Assembly (NCBI GenBank): GCA_902790135.1
Contig: CADAQM010000009.1
Location: forward strand, 1-58,630
DNA: 58,630 bases
Direction of reading: 5' to 3'
DNA from: an uncultured Coriobacteriaceae bacterium
GTDB lineage: Bacteria; Actinomycetota; Coriobacteriia; Coriobacteriales; Atopobiaceae
Part shown: positions 23,904-32,617 of the stretch, piece after piece
Numbering within the stretch: the first letter of the stretch is position 1
Layout of the letters: every line of letters begins with the position of its first letter
The notes under the pieces: model-generated
The model's input: the letters and a program-made list of their open reading frames with translations, nothing else
Told to the model about the DNA's origin: nothing
Databases searched by the model: none
Program-made: the position numbers and the translations under genes

Positions 23904-24946
23904 CAGTCGAGCATCCTGCGCTCGAAGGTGGCGAGCGCCACGCGGGCATCCCATCCCACCAGGCGGCCAGAGGTCTTCCATGTCTGGAAGAACCAGCCCG
24001 GGCAGCCAGAAAACGCAGAGAGCTGCTCGGACACGTACACGCGTGCCAAGGCTATCTGGCCTTCGGGCGTCATCATGCTCTCGGCGTAGGGCAGCGAAGC
24101 AGACCACTTGCCCACCATGACGGGCAGGCCGCTCTTGGCCGCCCGTGCAAGCGAACGCCGCGAGCGGTCGACAAGCGTGCGCACGGCAGAAGGGCCAGCC
24201 GCGTCGACGTGGTCGGTATGGTGGAACAGGTGGCAGTCGAGCCAGACGCCCTGGTAGGAGTCGCTCGCCATGAACTTGCGCCACAGGGCCGGCCTTCCGG
24301 CGTCAGGGATGACCACCAACACGTCTTCTCCTGCGTTCTTGCGGATGACCTCGTAGGCATCGCGGTAGTAGTTGCGAAGCGAGTGCTGGGGAATTCCGTC
24401 GGTAAAGCGCATGCCCCGCCTGACCTGCACGACCGGGTCGTCCGCGACCTCGAGCCCCAAAAAGCCCACGCGCGAGGCGTAGCGCTTGGAGAGGGCGGCA
24501 ATCACCTGGAGCAGATCCTTGCGATACTCCGTGAAGTCCGCCTGGTCGCGAATGAGCGAGGCGCTCTCGTTGGGATTGCCCGGCGAGACGGCCAACACCA
24601 AAAGCAGGCTGAGGCCGACCTCCTCGGCCCAGTCGAAGGCGTTGTCCACATGGCTCAGGCAGCCAATGTAGGGCCCACAGTCCGGCCCGCGACGACCGAA
24701 AACGTACCAGGGGACCGGCAGTCGCACCGCATTGAAGCCGCGCGAGGCTATGCGCGTGAAGTCAGCCTGCGACATGAAGTCCTTGCGGTGCTGGCTGACC
24801 AGAGTGGCATAGCGCTTGCGGCCAAGCTGCGAGATAAGCGTTGGCTCGTCAAGCGCGCCAGAATCGGCAAAGAGCTCAGGCGTCACCCAGGACTCGAGCG
24901 TCAGCCAGCCCGCGAGATTAACCCCATGAAAGGCTCGTACCTGCAT
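23903..24946 (-). CDS. GH5-like protein lacking both catalytic glutamates
   Basis: 347 residues with the TIM-barrel architecture of family 5 glycoside hydrolases close to exo-1,3-glucanases: GVNLAGWLTLESWVTPELF at 8-26, VRLPVPW near 75, a His239 region, and a C-terminal PGWFFQTWK. The acid/base Asn-Glu-Pro motif reads ADDP at 168-171, so Glu is Asp170. The nucleophile Gly-Glu-Trp motif reads GKWS, so Glu is Lys280. It is therefore probably inactive as a glycosidase and may bind carbohydrate or serve another role. No signal peptide. Coupled to rsmI by a one-base overlap. Confidence 0.75.
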   Translation of the reverse strand: MQVRAFHGVNLAGWLTLESWVTPELFADSGALDEPTLISQLGRKRYATLVSQHRKDFMSQADFTRIASRGFNAVRLPVPWYVFGRRGPDCGPYIGCLSHVDNAFDWAEEVGLSLLLVLAVSPGNPNESASLIRDQADFTEYRKDLLQVIAALSKRYASRVGFLGLEVADDPVVQVRRGMRFTDGIPQHSLRNYYRDAYEVIRKNAGEDVLVVIPDAGRPALWRKFMASDSYQGVWLDCHLFHHTDHVDAAGPSAVRTLVDRSRRSLARAAKSGLPVMVGKWSASLPYAESMMTPEGQIALARVYVSEQLSAFSGCPGWFFQTWKTSGRLVGWDARVALATFERRMLD

Positions 24947-25158
24947 CTTTTATCCCATCACGTAGCACCACGACTTCAGGTTTCAGTATACGCCGCGATT
25001 CCGACGCTATTGAGCCTGAGGCATATTCTCGGGCCAGCGGTTTGACACGAAGGGGCGGCACGCTTTCTCCGTAGGAGTTCGTGTCCTATATGACAAAAGA
25101 GTAGCATTTGTCTTGTCATCCCATGAACAATGGCAGCACAGCCAGAGGAGGTCTTCGC

Positions 25159-25458
25159 ATGAACCGCAATTACTTCGATCTCAATGGGCAGGTTGCCATC
25201 GTCACCGGTGCTTCCGGCGGCCTGGGCGTGCAGATGGCCAAGGCGCTCGCCAGCCAGGGCTCCAACATCGTCGTGATGGCCCGCCGCCAGCAGCAGATCG
25301 ACGAGGTCGCCGCCCAGATCGCCGAGGAGTTCGGCGTGGAGACGCTCGCCATCCGCTGCGACATCATCGACACCGCCGCCATCTTCCTGGCGAGCCCGGC
25401 GAGCTCATACGTCACGGGCGTGCAGCTGCCCGTCGACGGCGGATACACGTGCATGTAA
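25159..25458 (+). pseudogene. Short-chain dehydrogenase with central deletion
   Basis: 99 residues. Residues 1-70 are a normal SDR N-terminus (VAIVTGASGGLGVQMAKAL, then the RCDIID segment), joined directly to the last 27 residues of an SDR (AAIFLASPASSYVTGVQL, PVDGGYTCM). About 150 residues, with the NAG motif and the catalytic Ser-Tyr-Lys, are missing in frame. A strong AGGAGG precedes the ATG and codon use is normal, so the deletion is recent or the fragment is kept. It cannot be a functional dehydrogenase. Confidence 0.75.
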
Positions 25459-25522
25459 GGGTTCGCGCGTAGGATTGCGCGGCCTTGCTCACCTCAGCGC
25501 ATGAGGGCGAAAGAAAATGGAT

Positions 25523-25547
25523 GCGGCGCCTTGCGGCGCCGCGTTTT
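25523..25547. terminator. Bidirectional terminator between SDR remnant and ricT
   Basis: GCGGCGCC (25523-25530), loop TTGC, GGCGCCGC (25535-25542), then GTTTT on the plus strand. On the minus strand the stem is followed by ATCCATTTTCTTTC, so it can serve both converging genes. Confidence 0.7.
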
Positions 25548-25549
25548 GG

Positions 25550-27142
25550 TTATTCGTTCGATGGGGTCGGTGCCGAAGCTCCAGCGTCACCCTGGGCTCC
25601 CCTGCCCCTGCCACGCCCACCGCGATGACGGCGGCGACGCTTGGGCTTGGGCTGCTGGCCATCCGGCTGCACTGCGGCATCCTTAGGCTGTTGCTTTGCT
25701 TTCTGTGGCGCAGGCGCCTTGTGCTTGGGAGCGGACTTCTTCTTTGGTGCCTGCTCGGCCTGCTGAGTTGCCGCCCCTCCCTTGTCACCAGGACGACGGC
25801 GACGCTTGGGCTGCATGCCTCGCGGGCGATCCGGTTGGGCCTCCTGGCTCTGAGCCTGCGACTGAGCCTTGGCTCGGGGGGCACTTGCCTGCTCGCCCGC
25901 ACTCACATGGTGGCGCCTGCGACGACGCGTGCCCGTGGCAGAGCTGCCAGCGCTCTCCTCGGCAGGAGTGCTCTCCACGCGCTCCGGCGCGGACGGGGCC
26001 TCACCCTCGACGGTCCTGCGACGGCGGCGCGACCTGCTGGGAGCAGGCTCGCTCGCTTGAGGCTCCTTCTTCTCTGCAGCGCGCGCGGGCTTCTGCGCAG
26101 GCGCGGCCTCCTGGCTCTCGGCAGAGGCCTTGCGGCGCCTACGGCGCGGCTTGGTCTCGACAAAGATGTCCGACTCGTCAAAGGTCTCCTCAGGCACGAC
26201 GCCCATCTGGCGATCGAGCTCGGCCAGAGCCATCTTGATCTCGGGGGACTCGAGCTTGTCCAGAGAGGCGCGCGTCACTGTGTCGGGACGGCAGGGGCAA
26301 TTGAGCTCCTGAGACTTCTTGACGGCCGCCTCGGAGGTCTCCATCTCGGCGAGGGCGACACGCACCTGCTTGCCGTTCTCGAGCCGCAGGCAGATCTGCT
26401 CCTTGGGAGTGTCGTACTCGATGATCTTGCCCTTACCAAGCGGCGTCTCGATCACGGCGTTGCGCTTGGGTGCGCGGCTCTTGAAGTCGCGGTACGCCTC
26501 GAACTCGTAGCGCAGGCAGCACATCAGGCGGCCGCAAGCTCCGCTGATCTTGGCAGAGTTGAGCGGAAGATCCTGCTCCTTTGCCATGCGGATGGACACC
26601 GGCTCGAACTGCTTGCCAAAGCGCGCGCAGCAGAGCTCCTGACCACAGTGGGCAAAGCCACCGATGATGGCCGCCTCCTCGCGCACGCCGATCTGGCGCA
26701 TGTCGATGCGCTCGTGCAGCTCACGCGATAGGTCGCGCACAAGCTGCCTGAAGTCGACACGCTCCTCGGCGGAGAAGTAGCACACGGCCTTGCCGCCGCC
26801 AAAGATGAACTCGACGCCAACGGGCTTCATGTCCAGCCCAGACTCAGCCACCAGACGACGGAACACGGGAAACGCCTCTTCACCGCGGTCGGCGAGCTCC
26901 TCGGCGCGGTCGAGGTCGGCATCGTCGGCGATGCGCAGTACCGGCTTGAGGGTAGCGTCACCGATGGTGTCGTGCAGACGCTCATCGTCCATCTCGATGG
27001 CATCCATGGTGGCGAGACCTATCTCGTCCCCTCGCTCGGTGGAACAGATGACGTGGTCTCCCTCTTGAGCGCCGGTGTCCTCTGGATCGAACCAGAGATC
27101 GCGCGCGGCATATTTGAACTTCACCGGAATGACGGTGGGCAT
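25550..27142 (-). CDS. ricT: PSP1/RicT-like protein with Arg-rich disordered tail
   Basis: 530 residues. Residues 1-300 are the PSP1 domain: the conserved GVEFIFGGGKAVCYF, then Cys166, Cys171 and Cys172 in HCGQELCC, and Cys203, Cys208 and Cys209 in CGRLMCC, ligands for Fe-S clusters in the B. subtilis RicAFT (Y) complex that governs RNA processing. Residues 331-530 are disordered, Ala/Gln/Pro-rich and carry five clusters of four or five Arg plus RGGRGRGRG at the end, a likely RNA-binding tail. ATG at 27142 has AAGGAGG and overlaps the holB 3' end by 22 bases. Confidence 0.88.
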   Translation of the reverse strand: MPTVIPVKFKYAARDLWFDPEDTGAQEGDHVICSTERGDEIGLATMDAIEMDDERLHDTIGDATLKPVLRIADDADLDRAEELADRGEEAFPVFRRLVAESGLDMKPVGVEFIFGGGKAVCYFSAEERVDFRQLVRDLSRELHERIDMRQIGVREEAAIIGGFAHCGQELCCARFGKQFEPVSIRMAKEQDLPLNSAKISGACGRLMCCLRYEFEAYRDFKSRAPKRNAVIETPLGKGKIIEYDTPKEQICLRLENGKQVRVALAEMETSEAAVKKSQELNCPCRPDTVTRASLDKLESPEIKMALAELDRQMGVVPEETFDESDIFVETKPRRRRRKASAESQEAAPAQKPARAAEKKEPQASEPAPSRSRRRRRTVEGEAPSAPERVESTPAEESAGSSATGTRRRRRHHVSAGEQASAPRAKAQSQAQSQEAQPDRPRGMQPKRRRRPGDKGGAATQQAEQAPKKKSAPKHKAPAPQKAKQQPKDAAVQPDGQQPKPKRRRRHRGGRGRGRGAQGDAGASAPTPSNE

Positions 27143-28323
27143 GCGAGTGCCTCCTTGACACGCAGAAGCATGACCTCAAGGGCCAGCTGTGGATTCACGT
27201 TGCGCGCGATGTCGTCTGCGGCGCGCGCGACGGCTTCGAGCGCCCGTACCGCACCGCTTGTGCAGGTGCCCGCAGCGATGCGCTCTACGGCATCGGCGAC
27301 ATCCTGGTTGACGATGGGCGTGGGTATGTTCTCGCAGAGCGTCAGCACATCACGGATGAGCGATTCGGCAGCTGCAAGTGCCTCCATCATACCCGAACGC
27401 TCCCGAGCGGTTAGCTCGCGCTTGACCGTCTTCTCAATCTGCGTGATTGCTCCGCGAGAGAGATAGTCCTCTTTGCCGGCGATGCGCTCCTCAAGGGCAA
27501 GCTTCACCGGATCCTCTGCCTTCTCGCGATCCTTCGACTTGCCACGACCCTTGGAGACAGGCCTACCAACAGCCTTCCAGACCGCCTCAACCAAGGCACG
27601 GGCCGAGCAGAGCACGTCCCACTCATCGTCGCGGGCGAGCTCACCAAGCGTGCGCACCATGAGCCTGCGCACCTGACGACGATCAGATGACTGCAGAAAG
27701 TCGCTCGCACGCTCCGGCGCACCAGTTACGGCGAGAGCGATGCGCGCCTCACTCTTGTTCGCACCGATATCGAGCTCCATGCTCCGAATGGCCTCTCCCG
27801 GAGACATGATCTTGAAGGGAACTCGCTGGCAGCGCGACACGATGGTGGGCAGGATGGCGTCCACCGTACGGCCAAGGAGAATGAAGTTCACTCCAAGGGG
27901 TGGCTCCTCTATGGTCTTGAGCAGGGCGTTTGCCGCCTCCCGGCGCAGGAGTCCCACGTTTGTGAAGATGTAGACCTTGGCCGAGCTGCGCACCGGGGAA
28001 AGCGGAGCGTCTTCGATTATCTCGCGCACCTGCTCCACCAGGTAGCCCGTGGCGCTCTCGGGCTCTACGACGTGTACGTCAGGATGGGTGCGATGGCGCA
28101 CGCGTATGCACTCGTCGCATTTGCCGCAACCGCCCTCGGGACACACTATGAGCTGGGCCAATGCAATTGCGGCCCTCATCTTGCCCGAGCCTGGCGCTCC
28201 GAGAAAAAGGTAGGCGTGCGAGAGCCGGCCATCCGCATAGGCGCGAGCTAGAAAGTCACGCACGGCTGGCTGGTCATCGAGGACTCTCAGGGCCTCAGGA
28301 ACTGCCACGGGAGCGGAGGCCAT
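27121..28323 (-). CDS. holB: DNA polymerase III delta' subunit
   Basis: 400 residues. Clamp-loader subunit of the replicative polymerase. AAA+ features: P-loop-like GAPGSGKM, zinc ligands CPEGGCGKCDEC, then ANALLKTIEEPP and the SRC sensor segment (IVSRCQRVPF). C-terminal helical domain with a Lys-rich insertion (SKGRGKSKDREK). The start overlaps the tmk stop by one base (TGATG). The tmk-holB-ricT order is the conserved Gram-positive arrangement. Confidence 0.92.
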   Translation of the reverse strand: MASAPVAVPEALRVLDDQPAVRDFLARAYADGRLSHAYLFLGAPGSGKMRAAIALAQLIVCPEGGCGKCDECIRVRHRTHPDVHVVEPESATGYLVEQVREIIEDAPLSPVRSSAKVYIFTNVGLLRREAANALLKTIEEPPLGVNFILLGRTVDAILPTIVSRCQRVPFKIMSPGEAIRSMELDIGANKSEARIALAVTGAPERASDFLQSSDRRQVRRLMVRTLGELARDDEWDVLCSARALVEAVWKAVGRPVSKGRGKSKDREKAEDPVKLALEERIAGKEDYLSRGAITQIEKTVKRELTARERSGMMEALAAAESLIRDVLTLCENIPTPIVNQDVADAVERIAAGTCTSGAVRALEAVARAADDIARNVNPQLALEVMLLRVKEALACPPSFR

Positions 28324-28964
28324 CAGTTACCCTCGCCATCACGCAGCTGTGGCAACACATCCGAGAGACAGGTGACGAGACGCGCGTAGACCTCATCCAT
28401 GCTTCCATCCGCGTCGACCACGCGGACGCGCTTAGCTTCCCTCTCTGCAAGGCGCTGGTATGCCTCGCGAATGCGACGCTGGAAGGCAAGACCCTCTCCC
28501 TCGAGGCGATCGGCCCCTCCCTTGGTCGCGCGCGAGAGGGCCACCTCGGGAGCGAGGTCGAAGATGACGGTGACGTCAGGGCTAAGCCCGCAGCTGCCCA
28601 AGGTGTTGCAGGTGTTTACCAGACCCTCGTCCAGGCCGCGGCCACCGTGCTGGTAGCCGTAGGTGGAGTCAAAGAAACGGTCACAGACCACGATGGCACC
28701 ACGTGCGAGGGACGGCTCGATCACCTGGCGCACCAGCTGGGCACGCGAGGCCTCGTAGAGCAGCAGCTCGCACTCGTCGGCCATCTCGCCGTTGGCAGGG
28801 TCGAGCAGCAAGGCGCGGATCTTCTCCGAGATGGCGGTGCCACCCGGCTCCCGCAGTGAGACGACCTCGAGGCCCGCACTCCTCAGCGCGTCCACCAGAC
28901 GTGCAGCCTGCGTCGACTTACCGCAGCCGTCTATGCCCTCGAACGTTATGAACAGCCCTGCCAT
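28323..28964 (-). CDS. tmk: Thymidylate kinase
   Basis: 213 residues. Phosphorylates dTMP to dTDP. P-loop FEGIDGCGKSTQ at the start, the DR(F/Y) motif CDRFFDSTYGYQ and a short LID region. Follows topA by 12 bases, and its stop overlaps the holB start, so the genes are cotranscribed. Confidence 0.95.
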   Translation of the reverse strand: MAGLFITFEGIDGCGKSTQAARLVDALRSAGLEVVSLREPGGTAISEKIRALLLDPANGEMADECELLLYEASRAQLVRQVIEPSLARGAIVVCDRFFDSTYGYQHGGRGLDEGLVNTCNTLGSCGLSPDVTVIFDLAPEVALSRATKGGADRLEGEGLAFQRRIREAYQRLAEREAKRVRVVDADGSMDEVYARLVTCLSDVLPQLRDGEGN

Positions 28965-28976
28965 GGGACCTCCTTG

Positions 28977-31487
28977 TTAGCTGCTCTTGCGCCGCGAACC
29001 GCCACGGGCGCCGCCGCGGCCACGCGTGGTGCGCTTGGCCTGCTTCTCCTTGCCGGGGCAGCTCATGTTGACGCAGATGCGCCACGGGCCACGTGCCGTG
29101 GTGACCTCTACGATGGGGGCGCCACAATGCTCGCAGGTCTCACCCGTGGCACTCAGGGCACCGCGCTCCGGCAGCGGATAGCTGGTGCCACAATCGTCAT
29201 AGTTGGTGCAGCGGATGAAGCGCTTGCCGCTTCGCTCGCTCTTGTGAGCCACGAGGTCGCCGTGACGTCCCGCCTCGGCACAGGCCTTGCACTCCCCCAC
29301 CACGATGTCGGGCTCGCGGTTGGTGGGACAGACTGGGTTGACGCACTGCTCGAAGGCACGCTGGCGGAAGGGCTGGCACTTGATGCGCGGAGCACCGCAC
29401 TCGGGACAGACGCCCGCCTCCCCCTCGAGCGGGATGATCTTGACGCGCGAGGGCACGGGGTAGGTGACGTCGCACTCTGGCCAGCCCATGCAGCCGATGA
29501 AGGAACCCCGCGTCTTGGCGGAGGTCTTCATCACGAGGTCCTTGCCGCACTTGGGACAGACGCCCACCTTGGCGTCAGCCGTCACGGCGTCGGCGATTGC
29601 CTCGCCGAGGTCCTCCTTGTGCTCGATCAGCGCATCCATCATGCCGGCGAGCAGCGCGCGCGAATGGGTGACCACCTGATCCTGCGTGACCTTGCCCTCC
29701 GAGACGGCCGTCATGTCGTTCTCGAGCTCGGCCGTCATGTCGGGCGAGGTGATCGGCGGCGCATACGAGGTAAGTGCGTCGATGACCGCCATGCCGAGCT
29801 GGCTTGGCTCGGCCGGGTCGTTCTTGAGGTACTTGACGTCGTAGAGGCGCTGGATGATGTTGGCGCGCGTGGACTTGGTGCCCAAGCCGCGCGCCTCCAT
29901 CTCCTGGATCAGGCGGCCTTGGCTGTAGCGCGCCGGCGGCTCCGTCTGCTTGGCGTCGAGCTGCATGCTCTTGACGTCGCAGGTATCGCCCTCGACAAGC
30001 GCGGGAAGCTGATCGTCGCGCTTGAGGCCGAAGGGGTAGATGGCACGGAAGCCCGGCTTTGCCAGCACGCTGCCGCTCGTGGTGAAGGGCTCGCCCTCGA
30101 TGTCGAAGGTGAGCTTGGTGCCCTCTATGGTGGCCGGACCCATGAGCGTCGCCAGGAAGCGGCGCGCGATGAGGTTGTAGAGCTTCCACTCGGCCGGCTG
30201 CAGCTTGTCGGGATCTGCCGCGGCGGTGGGATAGATGGGCGGATGGTCCGTAGTCTCCTGCTTGCCGCGCGTGGCGGTGATCTTGTCCTGCGAGAGGATC
30301 TGATGGCAGGTGGGCGCGTACTGCGGCACATCGAGCAGGCTCTTGACCGTTGCGCGCAGATCCAGCGAGCGCGGATAGACGGTGTTGTCCACACGCGGGT
30401 AGCTGATGAGGCCGTTCATGTACAGGCTCTCGGCCAGACGCATGGTGCGTGCGGGGCTGATGCCCTCGGACGCCGCAGCAGCCTGCAGCGAGGTGGTGTT
30501 GAAGGGTGCAGGAGGCCTCTGGGTGCGCGTCTTCTTTTCCACACCAGTCACGCGCGCCAGCTTTGCGTCGCGCACGTGAGCGAAGGCGGCCTCGGCAGCC
30601 GCCTTGTCCTTGAAGCGAGCCGTGGCGTGCGTGGTGCGGAACTCGTCCGACCCGTCCTTGCTGAGGTTGCCCCACACCACCCAGTAGTCCTCGGGCACGA
30701 AGGCAAGGCGCTCGCGCTCGCGCTCGACCACGATGGCCAGCGTCGGGGTCTGCACGCGGCCGGCGGAACGTACGTTACCCAACCCGCCAAAGCGCGCCAT
30801 CGTGAGGTAGCGCGTGAGCACGGCGCCCCAAACGAGGTCGATGTACTGACGGCTCTCGCCCGCATCGGCCAGGTCTTGGTCGAGCTCCACCAGGTTGCTG
30901 AAGGCGTGGTCGATCTCTGCCTTGGTGAAGGCAGAGTAGCGCGCACGGGAGACGGGCGTGTCGGGGGCCACCTGGCGCATCTGGCGCAGAGCATCCGAGC
31001 CGATCAGCTCGCCCTCGCGGTCAAAGTCCGTGCCGATGACGATGGCATCTGCCTTCTTGGCCAGGTTCTTGAGCGCACGAATGATGCCCTTCTCGGCAGG
31101 GATCTTCTCGATGGGTGCCCACACTAGGTAAGGAAGGCTCGGCACCTTCCAACCCTTGATGTCCACGCCGTCAGCGAGGAAGGGCTTGCGCTTGGACTTG
31201 TACGGCGGACGCGCCAGTCCGTCGGGAAGATCGGCGGGGAGATGCTCGCCATCCGCCGTGAGGCCATACCAACCCTCGTTCTTGTCGAACTTGAGCTGGG
31301 GCGGGAAGTCGGGCGCCATGATGTGGCCACGCAGGCCGATGGTAACCCAATCCTCCCCGTTGACCGTGAAGCGATAGATGGGCGTGTCGTACACCTTGTC
31401 CGCCTTGGGACGGCCAGAGGTGGACAGCAGGCGAGCAATCTGCTGCGCTGCATCGTTTTTCTCGGTGACTACCAGTATCACACGCAA
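28977..31487 (-). CDS. topA: DNA topoisomerase I, archaeal-type
   Basis: 836 residues. Relaxes negative supercoils by single-strand passage. TOPRIM domain with Glu9 (VTEK) and the DFDREGE acids (about 154-160). Active Tyr363 lies in LISYPRVDN, whose wording (LYMNGLISYPRVDNTVYP in parts) matches the archaeal type IA group better than the ITYMRTDS of ordinary bacterial TopA. The C-terminus has at least four CxxC zinc fingers and an Arg/Gly/Ser-rich basic end. Head of the tmk-holB-ricT string. Confidence 0.9.
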   Translation of the reverse strand: MRVILVVTEKNDAAQQIARLLSTSGRPKADKVYDTPIYRFTVNGEDWVTIGLRGHIMAPDFPPQLKFDKNEGWYGLTADGEHLPADLPDGLARPPYKSKRKPFLADGVDIKGWKVPSLPYLVWAPIEKIPAEKGIIRALKNLAKKADAIVIGTDFDREGELIGSDALRQMRQVAPDTPVSRARYSAFTKAEIDHAFSNLVELDQDLADAGESRQYIDLVWGAVLTRYLTMARFGGLGNVRSAGRVQTPTLAIVVERERERLAFVPEDYWVVWGNLSKDGSDEFRTTHATARFKDKAAAEAAFAHVRDAKLARVTGVEKKTRTQRPPAPFNTTSLQAAAASEGISPARTMRLAESLYMNGLISYPRVDNTVYPRSLDLRATVKSLLDVPQYAPTCHQILSQDKITATRGKQETTDHPPIYPTAAADPDKLQPAEWKLYNLIARRFLATLMGPATIEGTKLTFDIEGEPFTTSGSVLAKPGFRAIYPFGLKRDDQLPALVEGDTCDVKSMQLDAKQTEPPARYSQGRLIQEMEARGLGTKSTRANIIQRLYDVKYLKNDPAEPSQLGMAVIDALTSYAPPITSPDMTAELENDMTAVSEGKVTQDQVVTHSRALLAGMMDALIEHKEDLGEAIADAVTADAKVGVCPKCGKDLVMKTSAKTRGSFIGCMGWPECDVTYPVPSRVKIIPLEGEAGVCPECGAPRIKCQPFRQRAFEQCVNPVCPTNREPDIVVGECKACAEAGRHGDLVAHKSERSGKRFIRCTNYDDCGTSYPLPERGALSATGETCEHCGAPIVEVTTARGPWRICVNMSCPGKEKQAKRTTRGRGGARGGSRRKSS

Positions 31488-31808
31488 CTCCTGGATTCTG
31501 TCGTCAGACTCGTTCGCGCAGACCGTATGCTCACGCGAACCGTGTCACGACACTATACCCAACACGGCCGACAGGTTATGGCGAAAGCGTGATGATGTGC
31601 TCTTGTCTGCGGTTGGACGGACAGTTGGTCGAAAAAGCATCAGCGTGTCATAAGGCCAGACAAATGGTATCTGTTTCCTGCGCTTCTGGCACTATAGGCC
31701 CTCTTATATATGATGTCGGAACAATCGCCGTACGGTACCCAGATTGGGGCAAGAAGAAAAGGGAGGGGCACGAGTCCCCTCCCCTGCAGACAGCTATAGC
31801 CTCTTGTC
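31488..31808. other. Gene-free region between topA and tatC
   Basis: 321 bases. On the minus strand TATAGT (31552-31557 reversed) is a likely -10 box for topA, overlapped by the dyad GTGTC-AC-GACAC (31542-31553). The tatC terminator lies at 31751-31783. No protein-like frame in between. Confidence 0.5.
31751..31783 (-). terminator. Terminator of the Tat operon
   Basis: GGGAGGGG (31761-31768) pairs perfectly with CCCCTCCC (31776-31783). On the minus strand the stem is followed by TTTTCTTCTT. It lies 26 bases past the tatC stop. Confidence 0.85.
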
Positions 31809-32597
31809 CTAGTCCTCGAAGGCATGCTCCTCGTACTCGTTGCGATCCCAGCGCAGGGCCGCCGAGCCGTCCCTTGCGACGATCACCTGACGCGCGATGG
31901 CCAGGGCGATCTCGTAGAGCACCACGAGGGCGGCAAACATCAGAAGCATCGTCACAGGGCTGCCGTCGGGCGTGATCATGGCGACCATGACGAGCAGGCC
32001 CACGTAGATGACGCGCCACTGCTCGCGGAAGGTCTTGTAGGGCACCACGTGCAGCACCGACAGATAGAAGATCACCAGCGGCAGCTGGAAGCCGATGCCA
32101 AAGCCGATCTCCAGGAGCATCATGATGCTCAGGTAGTCCTCCGCGTCAGCGATAACGTTGGCGAAGTCGTAGCTCTGGGCAAGCAGCCAGTCGAAGGCCG
32201 CCGGCTGGATGATGAAGTAGCAGAAGACCATGCCGATGAAGAACAGGGCGATCATCGCACCGATGGTGGGCACCAGCCAACGACGCTCCTTCTCGTGCAG
32301 CGCGGGCAGGATGAAGCCCATGATCTCCCAGACGATGATGGGCAGGCAGACGATGGCTCCAAAGAACACGGCTACCTTGAAACGGATAGTAAAGCCACCG
32401 AGGACGCTTATGACGGTCAGATCCTGACTCTCCGGCAAAGACGAGCGAATGGGGTCGAGCATGATGTCGATCAGCGTGGGGGTCGCGAAGTAGATGACCA
32501 CCGCGGTGATGAGGAGCGAGACCACAATGATGGTGAACCTGCGGCGAAGCTCGCCGATGTGGTCCATCAAGGGCATGCGTGCTGGTCCGATAGGCAT
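31809..32597 (-). CDS. tatC: Twin-arginine translocase subunit TatC
   Basis: 262 residues, six transmembrane helices. Receptor for twin-arginine signal peptides. The cytoplasmic N-terminal motif MDHIGELRRRF and the conserved FILPALHEKER loop are present. Last gene of the TPR-STAS-tatA/B-tatC unit, 20 bases after tatA/B, and closed by a strong terminator. A Tat-type lipoprotein substrate candidate is at 50328. Confidence 0.95.
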   Translation of the reverse strand: MPIGPARMPLMDHIGELRRRFTIIVVSLLITAVVIYFATPTLIDIMLDPIRSSLPESQDLTVISVLGGFTIRFKVAVFFGAIVCLPIIVWEIMGFILPALHEKERRWLVPTIGAMIALFFIGMVFCYFIIQPAAFDWLLAQSYDFANVIADAEDYLSIMMLLEIGFGIGFQLPLVIFYLSVLHVVPYKTFREQWRVIYVGLLVMVAMITPDGSPVTMLLMFAALVVLYEIALAIARQVIVARDGSAALRWDRNEYEEHAFED

Positions 32598-32617
32598 GTT
32601 GGTGTTGAGGGCAGCCG

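Noticed and set aside
28974..31127. 717-codon plus-strand frame opposite topA
   Set aside because: Antisense shadow of a fully motif-bearing topoisomerase.
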